From assembly GCA_023525715.1 (NCBI GenBank), contig CM042014.1, forward strand, positions 23,240,904 through 23,304,903: DNA of 64,000 nt, in the 5' to 3' direction. Below are positions 41,439 through 53,984 of the stretch, in pieces. The notes under the pieces were generated by a model that was not told the origin of the DNA, searched no databases, and saw nothing but the letters and a program-made list of their open reading frames with translations. This stretch comes from Cichorium intybus (Eukaryota; Streptophyta; Magnoliopsida; Asterales; Asteraceae). A program made the position numbers and the translations under genes. Within the stretch, counting starts at the first letter, position 1. Every line of letters begins with the position of its first letter.

Positions 41439-42142
41439 CTAAAAACTATAAATTTTATAAACAATAATGCTATTACGGTAGAAGCTTTACTCTCAAATGC
41501 ATACAACTTTTTTGTTGTGAATGCCATTGAGATCCTCACTTCCATCATGCTTTCTTTTCTGAAACCATTAAAATATGAATACATGATAGCAATTGCTAGA
41601 AGCCTTCATCATTCAAAAAAAGAAAAAGAATTAGAAGAGCTTTAGCTAATTATCGCATCAATGTCTCATGGAAACAATAATAGAGCTTTAGCTAATTAAA
41701 ACCACATACATCTTTATGCTTTTGTCAATGACCGGAAAAAGAAGTCCCTAAGAACTAAAAGAACCTAACGAAATTAATTGATATGGAGACCAAAACTGCC
41801 TGAGACAAATTGAGAACTATTGTAAGACAGACCCAAGGAAAATCTATAAAGATTTATATGCATATGAAGTATATGTAGAAAAAGAAACACTCAAACATAT
41901 TACTTGCCTTAAAGTCTTGAATGAAAAACTGAGTACAGTTGGTCTTAGCTTCTTGCGTACTCTTAGTTGAATTGAATACCAACAATGTGAGTATTATGCC
42001 TGATCGCAAATATGAATAATTGGAAATGGATTGCGATTACAAAAACAAGGAAAAGAAAGAAAAAAAAGAGGAAGAGCTTACAATAACGCTTGTAAGAAAA
42101 TTATGGAAGGGCTTACAGGTCCCGATTGTTGGCTTCTTAGAG

Positions 42143-42260
42143 ACTCTTGTACTCGTATTGTATTAACTAACACCCCATACTTTTGGTTTTATTTGTAAAA
42201 TATTTGGTTTGAAAAATGAAAATTTTTTGGGGTGTTTTTGTTAATAAGTCGGGTGTTACA
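42143..42260 (+). repeat. Residual end of the original 5' LTR
   Basis: The last ~118 bp of an LTR, ending GGGTGTTACA directly before the primer-binding site. It shows several mismatches to the right LTR over this short stretch, more per base than the full left LTR shows. It is therefore likely the remnant of the true 5' LTR. Confidence 0.8.
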
Positions 42261-42263
42261 AGT

Positions 42264-42275
42264 TGGTATCAGAGC
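42264..42275 (+). promoter_or_regulatory. Primer-binding site (tRNA-Met type)
   Basis: TGGTATCAGAGC, 3 bp after the LTR end, is complementary to the 3' end of initiator tRNA-Met and is the standard minus-strand primer site of plant gypsy elements. Confidence 0.93.
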
Positions 42276-42416
42276 CGTGGTTTAAGTGAACTAGGTGTCT
42301 TAGATTAGATTCCTGGACTTAAACCTTGAGAGAAGAACAGATAAATGGACTGTTAGATATATATATAAGTTTGTTATTATATATGTAATCTAACGGTTTG
42401 CTAAAAATTTTGAAGT

Positions 42417-45400
42417 ATGAGAAATACACGAAGTAATCCCACTGGTGCGAATTCGCGTGGAACTGCAAGAAGTGGACCAGCTCGGTCACGCGGCTCTGTT
42501 GGGCGAAGAGCACCAGCACGGGAACCGGTGGGACAAAATCCACCTGATATTCGGACGATGGTGGAAGAAGTGGTGAGGCAAATGATGCCTACATTAACAA
42601 ATAACCCCAACCCGAGTGGCATGTCACACCCCGATCCTTGGCGGAATCGATCAAGGCGTGATATATTGTTCAAAGTCTCATGACAACTATGTTATAATAT
42701 GATTAGATTCAATTAAGTACTAAGTAGGCAAACAAGATCCACAACATACAAATACAAATTCCAATACAAACAACATTTATTACATCAAATTTAAATACTC
42801 TTGTGGGTTTCTAAGGTACACCCTACTTTTCATCAACTTCATTCTTCAAATCTGCATCATGGGTAAAAACAGGTCAACTACGAGAGTTGGTGAGTAATCT
42901 AGTTTTATTAAAGAAAATTGTGAGTTTGAAATATTTATAATTTGAAACTTGTTTTCTTTGGAAATCGACAAGTAAGTATTATTGAGATAACGGTTTATAA
43001 ATCAAAAATTGATTAACAAATGATAACAACAACAATAAGTCCTCACCCTATATATACATATGTATATGTATATATATAGGATGGAGCATCTAATCATCAT
43101 ACACACTCAACCACGTGCAATCAATCACCTTAGCGTCCCAAGGCGGGGTGGTCAACCCAATAGCGCTATTATTGTCCATAACGTACCTCAAGAATACGGG
43201 CATAGTCATGGAGATTAGACTAAAAATGATAATGCACTACAAGTACATGTAGCGTAAACAAACAATAATTATACAAATAATGATTCAAGTATAAATGTCC
43301 CAACAATGTCTCAATTGTGATAAAATAATAAAATGAAGTTGAAAACATATTAGAACCACATGATACACCCCAAAAGTATTGAAAATTATAAAATATGGGG
43401 TAGATTACTCACATTAGTCCAAACGGAATACGCGTGTTGTACGATAGACGGCTCGGGTCAAAACGACGTGGAACCTATTATAATTAATAGTTTTGGTTTA
43501 GGAATCGATAAATGGGAATATAGTATTAATAAAAATAATTAGACACATATTCTTATATTAGATGGATTGACAATTATCCAAATTTTGTTTTGAATATTAA
43601 TGTATTTATATGTTAAATGAATTTTAAATTGAATTAATTACTTTGCTTAATTAATTTATATTTTCACTTTAGACAAGATTTTAATAATTTCTTATTAAAA
43701 TAATAACTAGTCAAATTATAAGTATTTACAGATTTTATATATTATAAACAATTATTTATATGAAATAATCATTAAAAATGCATTTTTACATGCTTAGATA
43801 TTTAGGAAAATGGTTTTAAATACTAAACAGTAATAAAACATTCTGAAATTTTCAGAAAATCATTATTTCATAAAATGGTAATTACTGTAAAATTTGCATA
43901 TTTTTCTTAACTGCTTTAGTATTTATTTAGTATTTTAATAATTAAACCACAACAAAATTCGGGAAAAATAATAAATGATTCCCAAAAATTCTGGTAAATT
44001 AACCATAGTTTGCTAACATTATATTGAGCCTACTGTAAATATTTTGGATATTTTGGACTAAGGGAAGTATTTCTTATGTTTTTCATTATTAACTAATCAC
44101 TAAAATCATAAATAATAGGAAAATATTAAGAGAAATTCATTAGACTTTTTATTTATGATTAACATGTTATATAAGATATTCCGATAAGGTTTTATAAGTT
44201 TTCGACATGTGTAGCTATTTATTATCTATTTAAACCATTAAATAATCATTAAATCAGGAAAAATAAGCAAACATTATTACAAAAATCTGTAAATTTGTTC
44301 ATGGAGTCTCTAATATGTTAATAAGGTGCGAAAAATATAAAATCTAGTTTTTAACATACATAACTATATTTTGCAATTTATTTATCTACAACAAAATAAA
44401 ATACAAAATAAGCATCAAACAGTAATATAAATGCATGAAACTTTATAAATCCACTTTACTCAATATAAGGGTTGTTCCAAAATTTTCCCAGAATTTATTG
44501 ACTGCAAAAAGTATTTTATGTGAATTATTGCCATATTTTATTGCAATAATTATAGTAATTCAATAAAAATAAGTTATTTTCTGAAAATTTCCAGAACTTC
44601 TTATTTTATTTATGAGAGTCTGAGAAAAATCAGGTTTATGCATAAAATGAGTTTTAGATATTTTGGTGGATTTAATTTGTTTCATGTATGAATTTGGAAC
44701 TTTTAACAACATACCTTGATGAATGCTTCAAGAGGGATGGAGATTTGAGTATGAGGGATTGTTCTTGGCTGGAAAATTGATATTTCTTGGAAGAATTTCG
44801 AGATTGAGAGTGAGAGAAAGAATAGAGAGGGTTTGAGTGGTGATGAGAATAATGTGTTGGGAGAAAAATGAAAGGAAAGATGATGGGAGGTGTGAGTGGG
44901 AGACCATGGGAATAACTTTTGACTTTAGGTGGTCTTCATAATTTCCCACTAGTACAAGCATCTCTATGTAATACACTAATTAATATAAGAATTTTATAAA
45001 ATTTAATGTAGAGTTTATAAAAATAGAGTTTTATAAAAAAATATGTTATTATTTGATTATAACAATCTACTTTGATTTGAAGTTTAATTATAGTATTCAA
45101 GTTTGACTCTTTTAATTTAATTAGAGTATCATACTTTGATTTGATTTTAATATGGTATCATAATTTAATTTGATTATAGTTATAACGTTATACTATGCTA
45201 TTTTGCTATTAACGTCAATTTATATCGTATTGTATAGGTTTTGATCCTATTAGCGTCAAGTAAATATTGAGTAGGGTTTATTAAATTTCCCAATTGGGTT
45301 GGGTTGACCCGAATCCATTTTAGGCGGATGTCACATGGCAATCCTAACCCGAGTGCAAATCCTGATCCTACTGAAGAGGCTGCAAAAAGTGTTCATGACA

Positions 45401-46386
45401 GGCAGCCGGAAGATGAAAGCCAGGGGGAAAGTCGTGCCCGGGCAGTAAAAGAAACTCAATGTGGGGAAGCCTCGACAAAGAAAATTGGGTGTACTTATAA
45501 AGCCTTCCTTGGTTGTAAACCAAAGGAATTCTCGGGGACAGATGATCCAGTCAAAGCTATGGAATGGATCATGCATATTGAGAAGGTGTTCCGAGTAAGC
45601 AAATGTGCAGATGATGATAAAGTAGAATTTGCCACGAACTAACTCACAAGCAGTGCACTACACTGGTGGCAAATTTACTACAAGTCGCTGAATCTTGATC
45701 CAACCCAATCTGTGTCTTGGGAACAATTCAATATTAAGTTCAATGAAGAATACTGTTCTGAAGTAGCAATAAAGCAACTGGAGGATGAATTCCTACATCT
45801 GGAACAGGGTTCCCGATCTGTTCAGGAATATACTCTTAGCTTTCTGGAGAAAGCTAGGTTTGCGGAACACCACATCTATACTGAAAAGAGAAAGATCGAT
45901 AAATATGTCTGGGGGTTGACGACCCGAATTAGGGAAATCGTGCAACCGCTGAAACTACCTACTTTCCGGCAAGTGGTGGATCGAGCCACAGAAAGAGAAA
46001 CAGAATTAAAGCGACAAGAAAACGAAAAGAAGGTCATGGAGACTAAACGAAAGGCGGAAGACCAAGGGTGGACGCCTCAGAAAAAGTCGCAGCAAACCGG
46101 GTCCAAAGGTAAAGGCTAGAGGGACGAAGTAAAATGGTGTGAAAAATGCAGAAAAAGGCACTCCGGGAGTTGCCGGGTCAACACTATATCTGTAAATTGT
46201 CGAAACTGTGGAAAATCGGGGCATGATGCTAGTAACTGTCGAGCGGAGCGTAGGTGTTTCCAATGCGGAGCTACAGATCATCTTCGCCTGAACTGTCCCG
46301 AGTTGAAGCCTGGCACAGTCAGTGATAGATCCAGAATTGATCAAGGTGGAAAGAAAGAAGAGCCGAAGAACAGGGGACGACCAGTG
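42417..46386 (+). pseudogene. gag of the gypsy element, split and with stops
   Basis: Starts at ATG 42417 (MRNTRSNPTG), runs to 42621, and is split by a 2.7-kb solo LTR. It resumes at 45341 in the matching frame. It encodes the retrotransposon capsid domain (ALHWWQIYYKSL, SWEQFNIKFNEEY, EYTLSFLEKARFA) and two CCHC zinc knuckles (CRNCGKSGHDASNC and CFQCGATDHLRLNC). In-frame stops occur at 45640 and 46117. It would coat element RNA in a virus-like particle; here it is broken in at least three places. Confidence 0.9.
42622..45335 (-). mobile_element. Solo LTR inserted in gag
   Basis: Starts TGTCACACCCCG and ends GCGGATGTCACA, with TGGCA at both 42617-42621 and 45336-45340 (exact 5-bp duplication). 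Reversed it ends CGGGGTGTGACA, the gypsy LTR style. It belongs to a different family from its host element. The 2714-bp sequence is AT-rich, with TATATATAC near 43,050 and no internal genes. Confidence 0.88.
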
Positions 46387-49300
46387 GCCTCGCGAGCTTT
46401 CCAGATGACCGTGGAGGAAGCCCGTGAGAAGACAGATGTGATTACAGGTATCTTTACTCTCAATACCATACATGTATATGTTATTTTTGATCTGGGGGCT
46501 ACTCACTGTTTTGTGTCGGAGTCCTTGATGTCTCGCTTGAATGTACCGTTAACTCCTATGGATGAAAGTTTAGAGGTGGCTATAGCCGACGGCAGATATG
46601 TTTGGGTTTCCGAACACCTGGAAGGTTGTCATCTTAAAATCTACGGGACCGCTTTCCCTATAGATTTGAAGTCGATGACTACCAACGAATTTGGTGTGAT
46701 TGGGGAATGGATTGGTTGGCAACGAATTATGCTAACATGGACTGTAGGAACAAAAGCCTCACAGTGCTGTCACCAGATGGGAATTTGATAAAGATTCAGG
46801 GTGAACGACCTCGATTGCGAATGCCAGTCATCTCCTTTGCTCAAGCCCGAAGCTGTATCAGTAAAGGAGGGATGTCTTATTTGGCATATGTATCGGTGGC
46901 TCAACCGATTAAAGTGGGGGTAGCGAATGTGAATGTGGTGAACGAGTTCCCAGATGTGTTTCCAGACGAACTTCCAGGGTTGCCACCAGATCGACAGGTT
47001 GAGTTCACGATTGAACTAGTTCCGGGAGCCGCACCTGTTGCTCGAGCTCCATACCGTTTAGCACCTTCAGAGATGGTGGAACTGCGAAAGCAACTGGAAG
47101 AATTGTTAGACAGGGGTTTTATCAGACCGAGTACATCGCCTTGGGGAGCCCCTATCCTGTTTGTTAAGAATAAAGATGGGTCAATGCGTATGTGTATTGA
47201 CTATCGGGAGTTAAACAAGATCACAGTGAAGAATAAGTACCCGCTACCCAGAATAGATGACTTGTTTGATCAGCTGCAAGGCGCGTCCTACTTTTCTAAG
47301 ATTGACCTGAGGTCGGGTTACCATCAACTGAAGATAAGAGAGTCTGACATTCCGAAGACAGCTTTCCGAACGAGATACGGTCATTATGAGTTTTTGGTGA
47401 TGCCTTTTGGGTTAACCAATGCTCCAGCCGTGTTCATGGATCTTATGAACCGGGTGTGTCGACCGTTCCTTGATACCTCGGTGATAGTGTTTATTGATGA
47501 CATCTTGGTGTATTCTAAAAGCCAAGCCGAGCATGAGGTGCACCTGCGACAGATGTTAGAGCTGCTTCGTCAAGAAAAGCTGTATGCGAAATTCTCCAAG
47601 TGTGAGTTTTGGCTAAGGGAAGTTCAATTTCTTGGCCATGTAATTAATGCCGAGGGGGTGAAAGTAGATCCAGCAAAGGTTGACGCTGTGATGAAATGGG
47701 AACCGCCTAGAAGTCCCACTGAAGTACGAAGTTTTCTTGGTTTGGCAGGCTATTACAGAAGATTTGTCGAGAATTTCTCCTCGATAGCTGCTCCGTTGAC
47801 CAAGTTGACTAAGAAAGGTGAAAAGTTCATGTGGGCTAAAAAACAGCAAGAAGCATTCCAGAAGTTGAAACAATCTTTATGTAAAGCACCAGTGTTAGCA
47901 TTACCACAAAGCGGAGAAGAGTATGTGATCTACAGCGATGCTTCTAGAATTGGTCTTGGTTGTGTGCTAATGCAGAAAGGTCGGGTCATAGCCTATGCAT
48001 CCCGCCAATTAAAAGATGCTGAGAAGAAGTATCCAGTTCATGATCTGGAATTAGCTGCGGTGGTTCTAGCATTGAAGCTGTGGAGGCATTATTTATACGG
48101 TGTAAAGTTTGTTATTTACACGGATCATAAGAGCCTGAAGTACCTCTTCGACCAGAAAGAGCTCAACATGAGACAGCAAAGGTGGATGGATCTACTGAAA
48201 GACTTTGATTGTGAAATCCAGTACCACCCTGGCAAAGCAAACGTGGTGGCAGATGCTCTAAGCCGAAAAGAAGCTCCTCTAAAAATTACATCCGCATGCA
48301 TGGGTGTAGTAAGCCGGTTACCAGAATTGATTCGTGCAGCACAAGAAGAAGCGTGTAAGCCGGCGAATGTAAAAAGCGAAAGAATGGTTGGATATTTGAA
48401 GCATCTGGAAGAAAATGCTCAGAAATTGAAGACCTTTAGAGGTCGAATATGGGTCCCGAAACAAGGAGAGGCACGGAATTTGCTTCTAGAAGATGCCCAT
48501 TATAGCCGATATGCAGTTCATCCGGGCAATTCTAAGATGTATCAGACGTTAAAACCGATGTATTGGTGGCCTGGAATGAAAAGAGATGTTGGAAGATATG
48601 TGGAAAGATGTTTGACTTGTTTGCAAGTTAAGTCAAACCATCAGAAACCGTACAGGGAAATACAACCATTGCCGGTTCCAGAGAAGAAATGGGACCATAT
48701 TACCATGGATTTTGTAACAAAGTTGCCGCGGACACCGCGAGGTTATGATTCTATATGGGTGATTGTTGATCGATTGACCAAATCGGCACAGTTCATACCA
48801 TATAAAGAAAAGTACAGGGTAGATCAACTGGCGAAAATCTACATAGATGAGGTGATTTGTCGACATGGATTTCCAGCATCGATAGTATCGGACCGAGATA
48901 GTAGATTTACTTCTCATTTCTGGCGGAGTCTTCAAAAGCAATTGGGTACAAAAGTACTTATGAGTACAGCATACCACCCGCAGACCGACGGCCAAAGTGA
49001 AAGAACAATCCAGACTTTGGAAGACATGTTGAGAACTTGTGTCATATATTTCGGTGGAAGCTGGGAAGATCATTTGCCTTTAGTGGAATTCGCGTACAAT
49101 AACAGCTATCATTCCAGCATTCAGATAGCCCCGTATGAAGCCTTGTATGGAGCACCGTGCCGTACTCCGACCTGCTGGACTGAAGTTGGGGAAAAGCCGT
49201 TGGCTGGACCTGAAATTGTAGCACAAACCGAAGAAAAGATCAAACTGATACGCAAAAACTTGAAGGTAGCTCAGAATCGGCAGAAACAGTATGCAGACAA

Positions 49301-49745
49301 AAGGGTGAAACCGATAGAATTCCAAGTAGGAGATATGGTTATGCTCAAAGTATCCCCTTGGAAAGGCTTAATTCGTTTTGGGAAGAAAGGGAAGTTGAGT
49401 CCTCGCTTCATTGGACCTTTCCGTGTATCCCAAAGAGTTGGAGCCGTGGCGTATAGATTGGAATTACCTGATGACCTTCATGGTATACATGATGTATTCC
49501 ATGTGTCCCATTTGAGGAAAACTTTGTTTGATAAGTCTCAACACATACCTCTTGCTGAAATTGAGGTGGATGAAAAGCTGAGATACCCGGAACAACCCGA
49601 GCGGGTGCTAGACCGCAAGATAAGACAGCTGCGAAATAAGAAGATCAGCATGGTGAAAGTGCTTTGGCGTCATCACAAAGGTTCCGACATGACGTGGGAG
49701 ACCGAAAGTGAAATGAAGGAGAAATACCCTCAACTTTTTGTATGA
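46387..49745 (+). pseudogene. pol of the gypsy element (protease, RT, RNase H, integrase)
   Basis: The protease lies in the gag frame; its active site reads DLGATHCF at 46489 where DSGA is usual. A frameshift near 46,700 moves to the frame of the long ORF 46707-49745 (1012 residues). That ORF holds RT (residues about 110-300; KIDLRSGYHQ, active site FIDD at 262-265), RNase H (YSDAS, HDLELAAVV, YTDHKSLKYL), the integrase zinc region (HPGNSKMYQ, CLTC), the integrase core (DFVTKLP, SDRDSRFTS, QTDGQSERTIQ) and a C-terminal chromodomain-like segment (VLWRHHKGSDMTWE). RT to stop is uninterrupted. The altered protease and frameshift should prevent a complete polyprotein. Confidence 0.92.
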
Positions 49746-49765
49746 TTTCGGGGACGAAATCTCTT

Positions 49766-49779
49766 AAAGGAGGGGAGAA
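49766..49779 (+). promoter_or_regulatory. Polypurine tract
   Basis: AAAGGAGGGGAGAA immediately upstream of the right LTR, the plus-strand primer site for reverse transcription. Confidence 0.85.
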
Positions 49780-49781
49780 TT

Positions 49782-51725
49782 TGTAACGCCAAAATATGTT
49801 TATTATGTAATAATAATAATAAGGGCAAAATGGTCATTTTACCTTAGAAGGGTAATTTGGTCTTTTGGACAGAAAAGGACTTGTTTTGTAATAATATTTT
49901 GAGTCTTGGACTTAAAATGTTATAAAAACTGAATTTGTGTCATAAATTGTGTAAATTGTGGCAAAAGTCCTAAAAATGCAACTTCAAGGACCAAAATGTA
50001 AATTTTGGAGGTATAAAAGCTTGGAAGCTTCTCCCAATTGTGTGTAGATTTTGAGAGACACGGGAGAGAGTTTTCTTGAGCGATCATCTCAGTTTCTTGA
50101 AGAAATTTTGAAGGATTTGGCTTGGATTTCGAGTCTAGGCTTGGTATTGAAGAATTGGAGGCATATAAAGGTTAGTAATCCAAGTTCTTGACTAGTTGTT
50201 CTTGATGAGTTTTGTAGAACTCAAAAACTGCATTTGCAGTTATGATTATGTGGTTAAGTTGGTGTAATACTTCCATTAAGTCATGCTAATAAGGACTTAA
50301 TTCAAGAAAATGGAAGTAGGTTGCTATTGTTCAAGAATTGGGATTTTGATCAAGAACCCTAGATGATGAGTTCTTGTGATAAACATGATTCTAATGGATT
50401 AAAATGAGTTCTAGATGCTATAATGACTGGAAGAAATCATTAGAAGCAAGTAGAATTCAATAATTTTGGTTTTAGATCAAAAATGCAAAAACGGGAAAAA
50501 TTAGAAATGGAATTTAATTTGAGCATTTTATGGTTTAAAACTAGTTAATAATCAAAGGTTTTGGTCTTGGAACATTTCCTTGTGATTAAGTCGAGCAATA
50601 AGTGCTTAACAAGAGGAAAATGGGATTTTTAGCACCAAAATCGGAGCTTACTGCCTGGAGTCGCAAGGATCGCGACCCGACCTCGCGGCAGCAAGCATTC
50701 TTGCCTCTGTTAAAATTTAGTGAATTTTCCAAGTTTGATTTCAATGCTAGGCTTATCCGATTGACCTGAAATTTTGAACATAGGTTTAATATGTTGTGAA
50801 ACTTCATGGAAAATTATCGGAATACGAATACGACCTCCCGAAAGTACTGTAGCGGAATACGCGTATTTCGGGAAGTGTATTAAATTTTTATACCAATGGT
50901 TAATGCTTGGAAATTGTCTTATATTAGACTCTTGCGCACTAGAATCAACTGAAATGGAAATTAACCTATAATCATTATGAAATGAATGAAATTATAGGTA
51001 CGGGACAAAATCTTGCGGAATACATTGGAAGGCAAGAAACGACGAAAGCTAGTAGTAGCAAGCAACAAGGTGAGTAATCTTGACTATATCTAGTATGATA
51101 TATTGGTGCAGCCTTGTTGGCTAGGATTACTATCTTTGACATTAAATGGTGCGGTCTTAGGACCATGATATTGGGTTATTGAACCTAAACTGGTGCGGCC
51201 TTCGGGCTATGACTTTCTGGTGCGGCCTTCGGGCTATGATTTTCTGGTGCGGCCTTCGGGCTATGATTTTCTGGTGCGGCCTTCGGGCTATGATTTTCTG
51301 GTGTGGCCTTCGGGCCATGATATTTTGGTGCGGCCTTTTATGGCTATGATATACGGTGCGGTCAGCGATGACTATGACTTTTGGGACAGAAACTGTTAAG
51401 AGTTTAATTGTTGTTATTCTCTTATATATGCATGTATATTTGTTTGATTACTCATTGGGCTTTATAGCTCACAGTTTTATTGATATGTCCCTGCAGGTGA
51501 GCGTGATCCCGCCAAGGGAAAGGATAAAGTCCGTGACTGAGGACTTAGTATTTGAAGTAACGACCCGGCTTGAAGAATGTATAATATTATGTATTGTACT
51601 TCGTGATACTCTTGTACTCGTATTGTATTAACTAACACCCCATACTTATGGTTTTATTTGTAAAATATTTGGTTTGAAAAATGAAAAAAATTTTGGGTGT
51701 TTTTGTTAATAAGTCGGGTGTTACA
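49782..51725 (+). repeat. Right (3') LTR of the gypsy element
   Basis: 1944 bp, TGTAACGCC to GGTGTTACA, directly after the polypurine tract and followed by the host duplication TACAA. Confidence 0.95.
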
Positions 51726-52002
51726 TACAAAGAGGGAGTGAGCACGTATTTTATTGGCATTTTTAATATTTTAAGTGTCATAATCATGTCATCGGTCACA
51801 AAGATGACTTCGTATTTTCTGCCATGCATTTCATCCAATGCCTTATAAGCATTAGACTTTTTGCTTCAAGAAGATGCTTACTTAAGAGCATAAAATCTTC
51901 AACTTCTTCACTTATATAATTAAAGGATTCAAAAACATGTTTTGTATAACATTGATGTTACAGTTAATATGATAGAAAAGAAAACAACAATCTCGAACTT
52001 AC

Positions 52003-52159
52003 TCGACTCTACTTCGTCCTCATCCTCGTTATGCCAAGCACATCCAAATTCCACTTGGGCAGTAGTGACTTGCCAACTGTTCAAAGCTTCAATCGAGGGA
52101 TCACTAATGCTAATATTCCAATGTTTCATTATGGTAATGAATTTTTGGATCTTTGGATC
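52003..52159 (-). pseudogene. Exon of the unidentified gene, copy B
   Basis: 157-nt minus-strand exon with TTTTTAG acceptor and GTAAGT donor, encoding DPKIQKFITIM...NSWQVTTAQVEFG...NEDEDEVES. Further left, the minus strand stays open through HGRKYEVIFVTDDM up to the retrotransposon junction. Taking away the insertion, it stays open for about 16 more codons to a GT at about 39,017. The retrotransposon may therefore sit in coding sequence. Gene family not recognised. Confidence 0.5.
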
Positions 52160-52837
52160 CTAAAAACTATAAATTTTATAAACAATAATGCTATTACGGT
52201 AGAAGCTTTACTCTCAAATGCATACAACTTTTTTGCTGTGAATGCCATTGAGATCCTCACTTCCATCATGCTTCCTTTTCTGAAACCATTAAAATATGAA
52301 TACATGATAGCAATTGCTAGAAGCCTTCATCATTCTGAAAAAGAAAAAGAATTAGAAGAGCTTTAGCTAATTATCGCATCAATGTCTCATGGAAACAATA
52401 ATAGAGCTTTAGCTAATTAAAACCACATACATCTTTATGCTTTTGTCAATGACCGGAAAAAGAAGTCCCTAAGAACTAAAAGAACCTAACGAAATTAATT
52501 GATATGGAGACCAAAACTGCCTGAGACAAATTGAGAACTATTGTAAGACAGACCCAAGGAAAATCTATAAAGATTTATATGCATATGAAGTATATGTAGA
52601 AAAAGAAACACTCAAACATATTACTTGCCTTAAAGTCTTGAATGAAAATCTGAGTACAGTTGGTCTTAGCTTCTTGCGTACTCTTAGTTGAATTGAATAC
52701 CAACACTGTGAGTATTATGCCTGATCGCAAATATGAATAATTGGAAATGGATTGCGATTACAAAAACAAGGAAAAGAAAGAAAAAAAAGAGGAAGATCTT
52801 ACAATAACGCTTGTAAGAAAATTATGGAAGGGCTTAC

Positions 52838-52925
52838 AGGTCCCGATTGTTGGCTTCTTAGAGACTCGGTAGCATCAATGGCAACGTACTTGGTGATTGA
52901 CGGCCGGTGAGTTCGAGAAAGAGAG
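52838..52925 (-). pseudogene. Possible upstream exon of the unidentified gene
   Basis: The minus strand reads KYVAIDATESLRSQQSGP to a good donor (CCT|GTAAGC at 52837). No start codon is seen in frame and the right limit is uncertain. The duplicated copy at 42,113-42,146 is cut by the ACTC junction. Confidence 0.3.
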
Positions 52926-53504
52926 AGGAGAGTATATGTTTAGGGTTTTAATTGTGGATGGGATAACAACAATTAGGAAGAGATACGGAGGGTGTAATTC
53001 AAATTTTAAAAATTGAATCCTGGTATCTAGTCTGGTATGAAGTGTGCGACATTGAAGGAGATCGCACAATTGACGGTATTTGATTTAGGAAAATAGAACA
53101 GAAAAGAATTCTTAACTAAATTAGATACATAGAATTGGAGATTTATCCCAATAATTAAGGACTTGTGTATTGATTACTAAAACGGATTCAATTGAGCAGG
53201 AAGGAGATGTAATACGACTGAGCGGGAATTAAATATGGTCTGTAAATTGATTTCAATTCAATGCCATTAATTTGTCAAATTTGTATGTAATTAAATATGG
53301 TATGTAAAATTGGCATGTCTCTATCAAAACGTATATCCATTAATTAAGGGATATTGATTTGATGAGAAGCGATATGGTAGACCACGTGGCACTCTATGGA
53401 GCAGAAACAAAAAGGAGAAGCCATGAGGGAATGCCAAGTGGCATATTATTTACTCTTTTATTAGGAGAGAAAGATTTTAAATAAATCACTCTTATATATA
53501 TATA
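52926..53504. other. Intergenic, no gene seen
   Basis: Contains GA-rich words near 52,915-52,935 and a CACGTGG word at 53,385. It could be the 5' side of the minus-strand gene; nothing firm. Confidence 0.4.
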
Positions 53505-53984
53505 CTAGTTGTAAGACCCGTGTATTACACGAGATGATACAAAAAAATTTATTAATTAAGAATATCTAAACATTAATAATTTTACATAAAAAATTTGTTT
53601 GTGTATCGTGACATCTTGCTTTTGATTTTTACTATTACGACTTTGTATTTTGATAAATATATTTAATTATGATAATGTCATCGGTACTAAAATCAAATTC
53701 ACTATTATGATTGTAATCATTCTTCAAAATATTATGACGTGATTTGCCTATCTATTGTCTCTCAAATCATTCTACACATTAAAAAAATAATATGATATTA
53801 AAAAACAATTAATTTTGAAATTGAATGATAATTAAGCTGATCATTAAGGAGTTATAAACGTTTCAAACCAATTAATTTTTTTAAGAAATTTAAAATTCTA
53901 TTAAAATAACATGTGGCAAATTCAATGAGGAGATGACATGTGGCTTTTGAGTTACTTATTTATTAGGATAAATAATTCTTATAT
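53505..53984 (-). mobile_element. Non-autonomous Helitron, minus strand
   Basis: Read on the minus strand, the 3' end is hairpin CGTGTAATACACG (53519-53531), about 10 bp, then CTAG (53505-53508). The 5' part near 53,940-53,975 (TCCTAATAAATAAG, ACTCAAAAGCCACATGTCATC) matches the start of the Helitron at 1823. Same family, opposite orientation. Confidence 0.7.

Larger units (their letters stand above)
39062..42146 (+). repeat. 3.09-kb direct duplication of 49782-52867
   Basis: LTR plus host flank here match LTR plus host flank at 49782-52867 (3086 bp) almost base for base, with about seven differences seen in the 1.14-kb host part. The right breakpoint is a 4-bp microhomology, ACTC, shared by the host (GAGACTC, 52861-52867) and the LTR (ATACTCTTG, near 40886). 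The left breakpoint is hidden inside the LTR. Confidence 0.9.
39062..51725 (+). mobile_element. Ty3/gypsy retrotransposon with rearranged 5' side
   Basis: Outer limits are a TGTAACGCC...GGTGTTACA LTR at each end, with the host duplication TACAA at 39057-39061 and 51726-51730. Internal parts are a primer-binding site at 42264, gag, pol and a polypurine tract at 49766. The 5' side is abnormal. The left LTR (39062-41004) is followed by TACAA and 1.14 kb of host sequence (41005-42146), then only the last ~118 bp of an LTR (42143-42260) before the primer-binding site. Gag is split by a solo LTR. The pol order (protease, RT, RNase H, integrase) and the C-terminal chromodomain-like segment suggest the chromovirus branch (Tekay/Del type). 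Confidence 0.93.

Noticed and set aside
42417..42683. gag frame reading on into the solo LTR
   Set aside because: The part after 42621 is LTR sequence; the true gag continues at 45341 in the matching frame.
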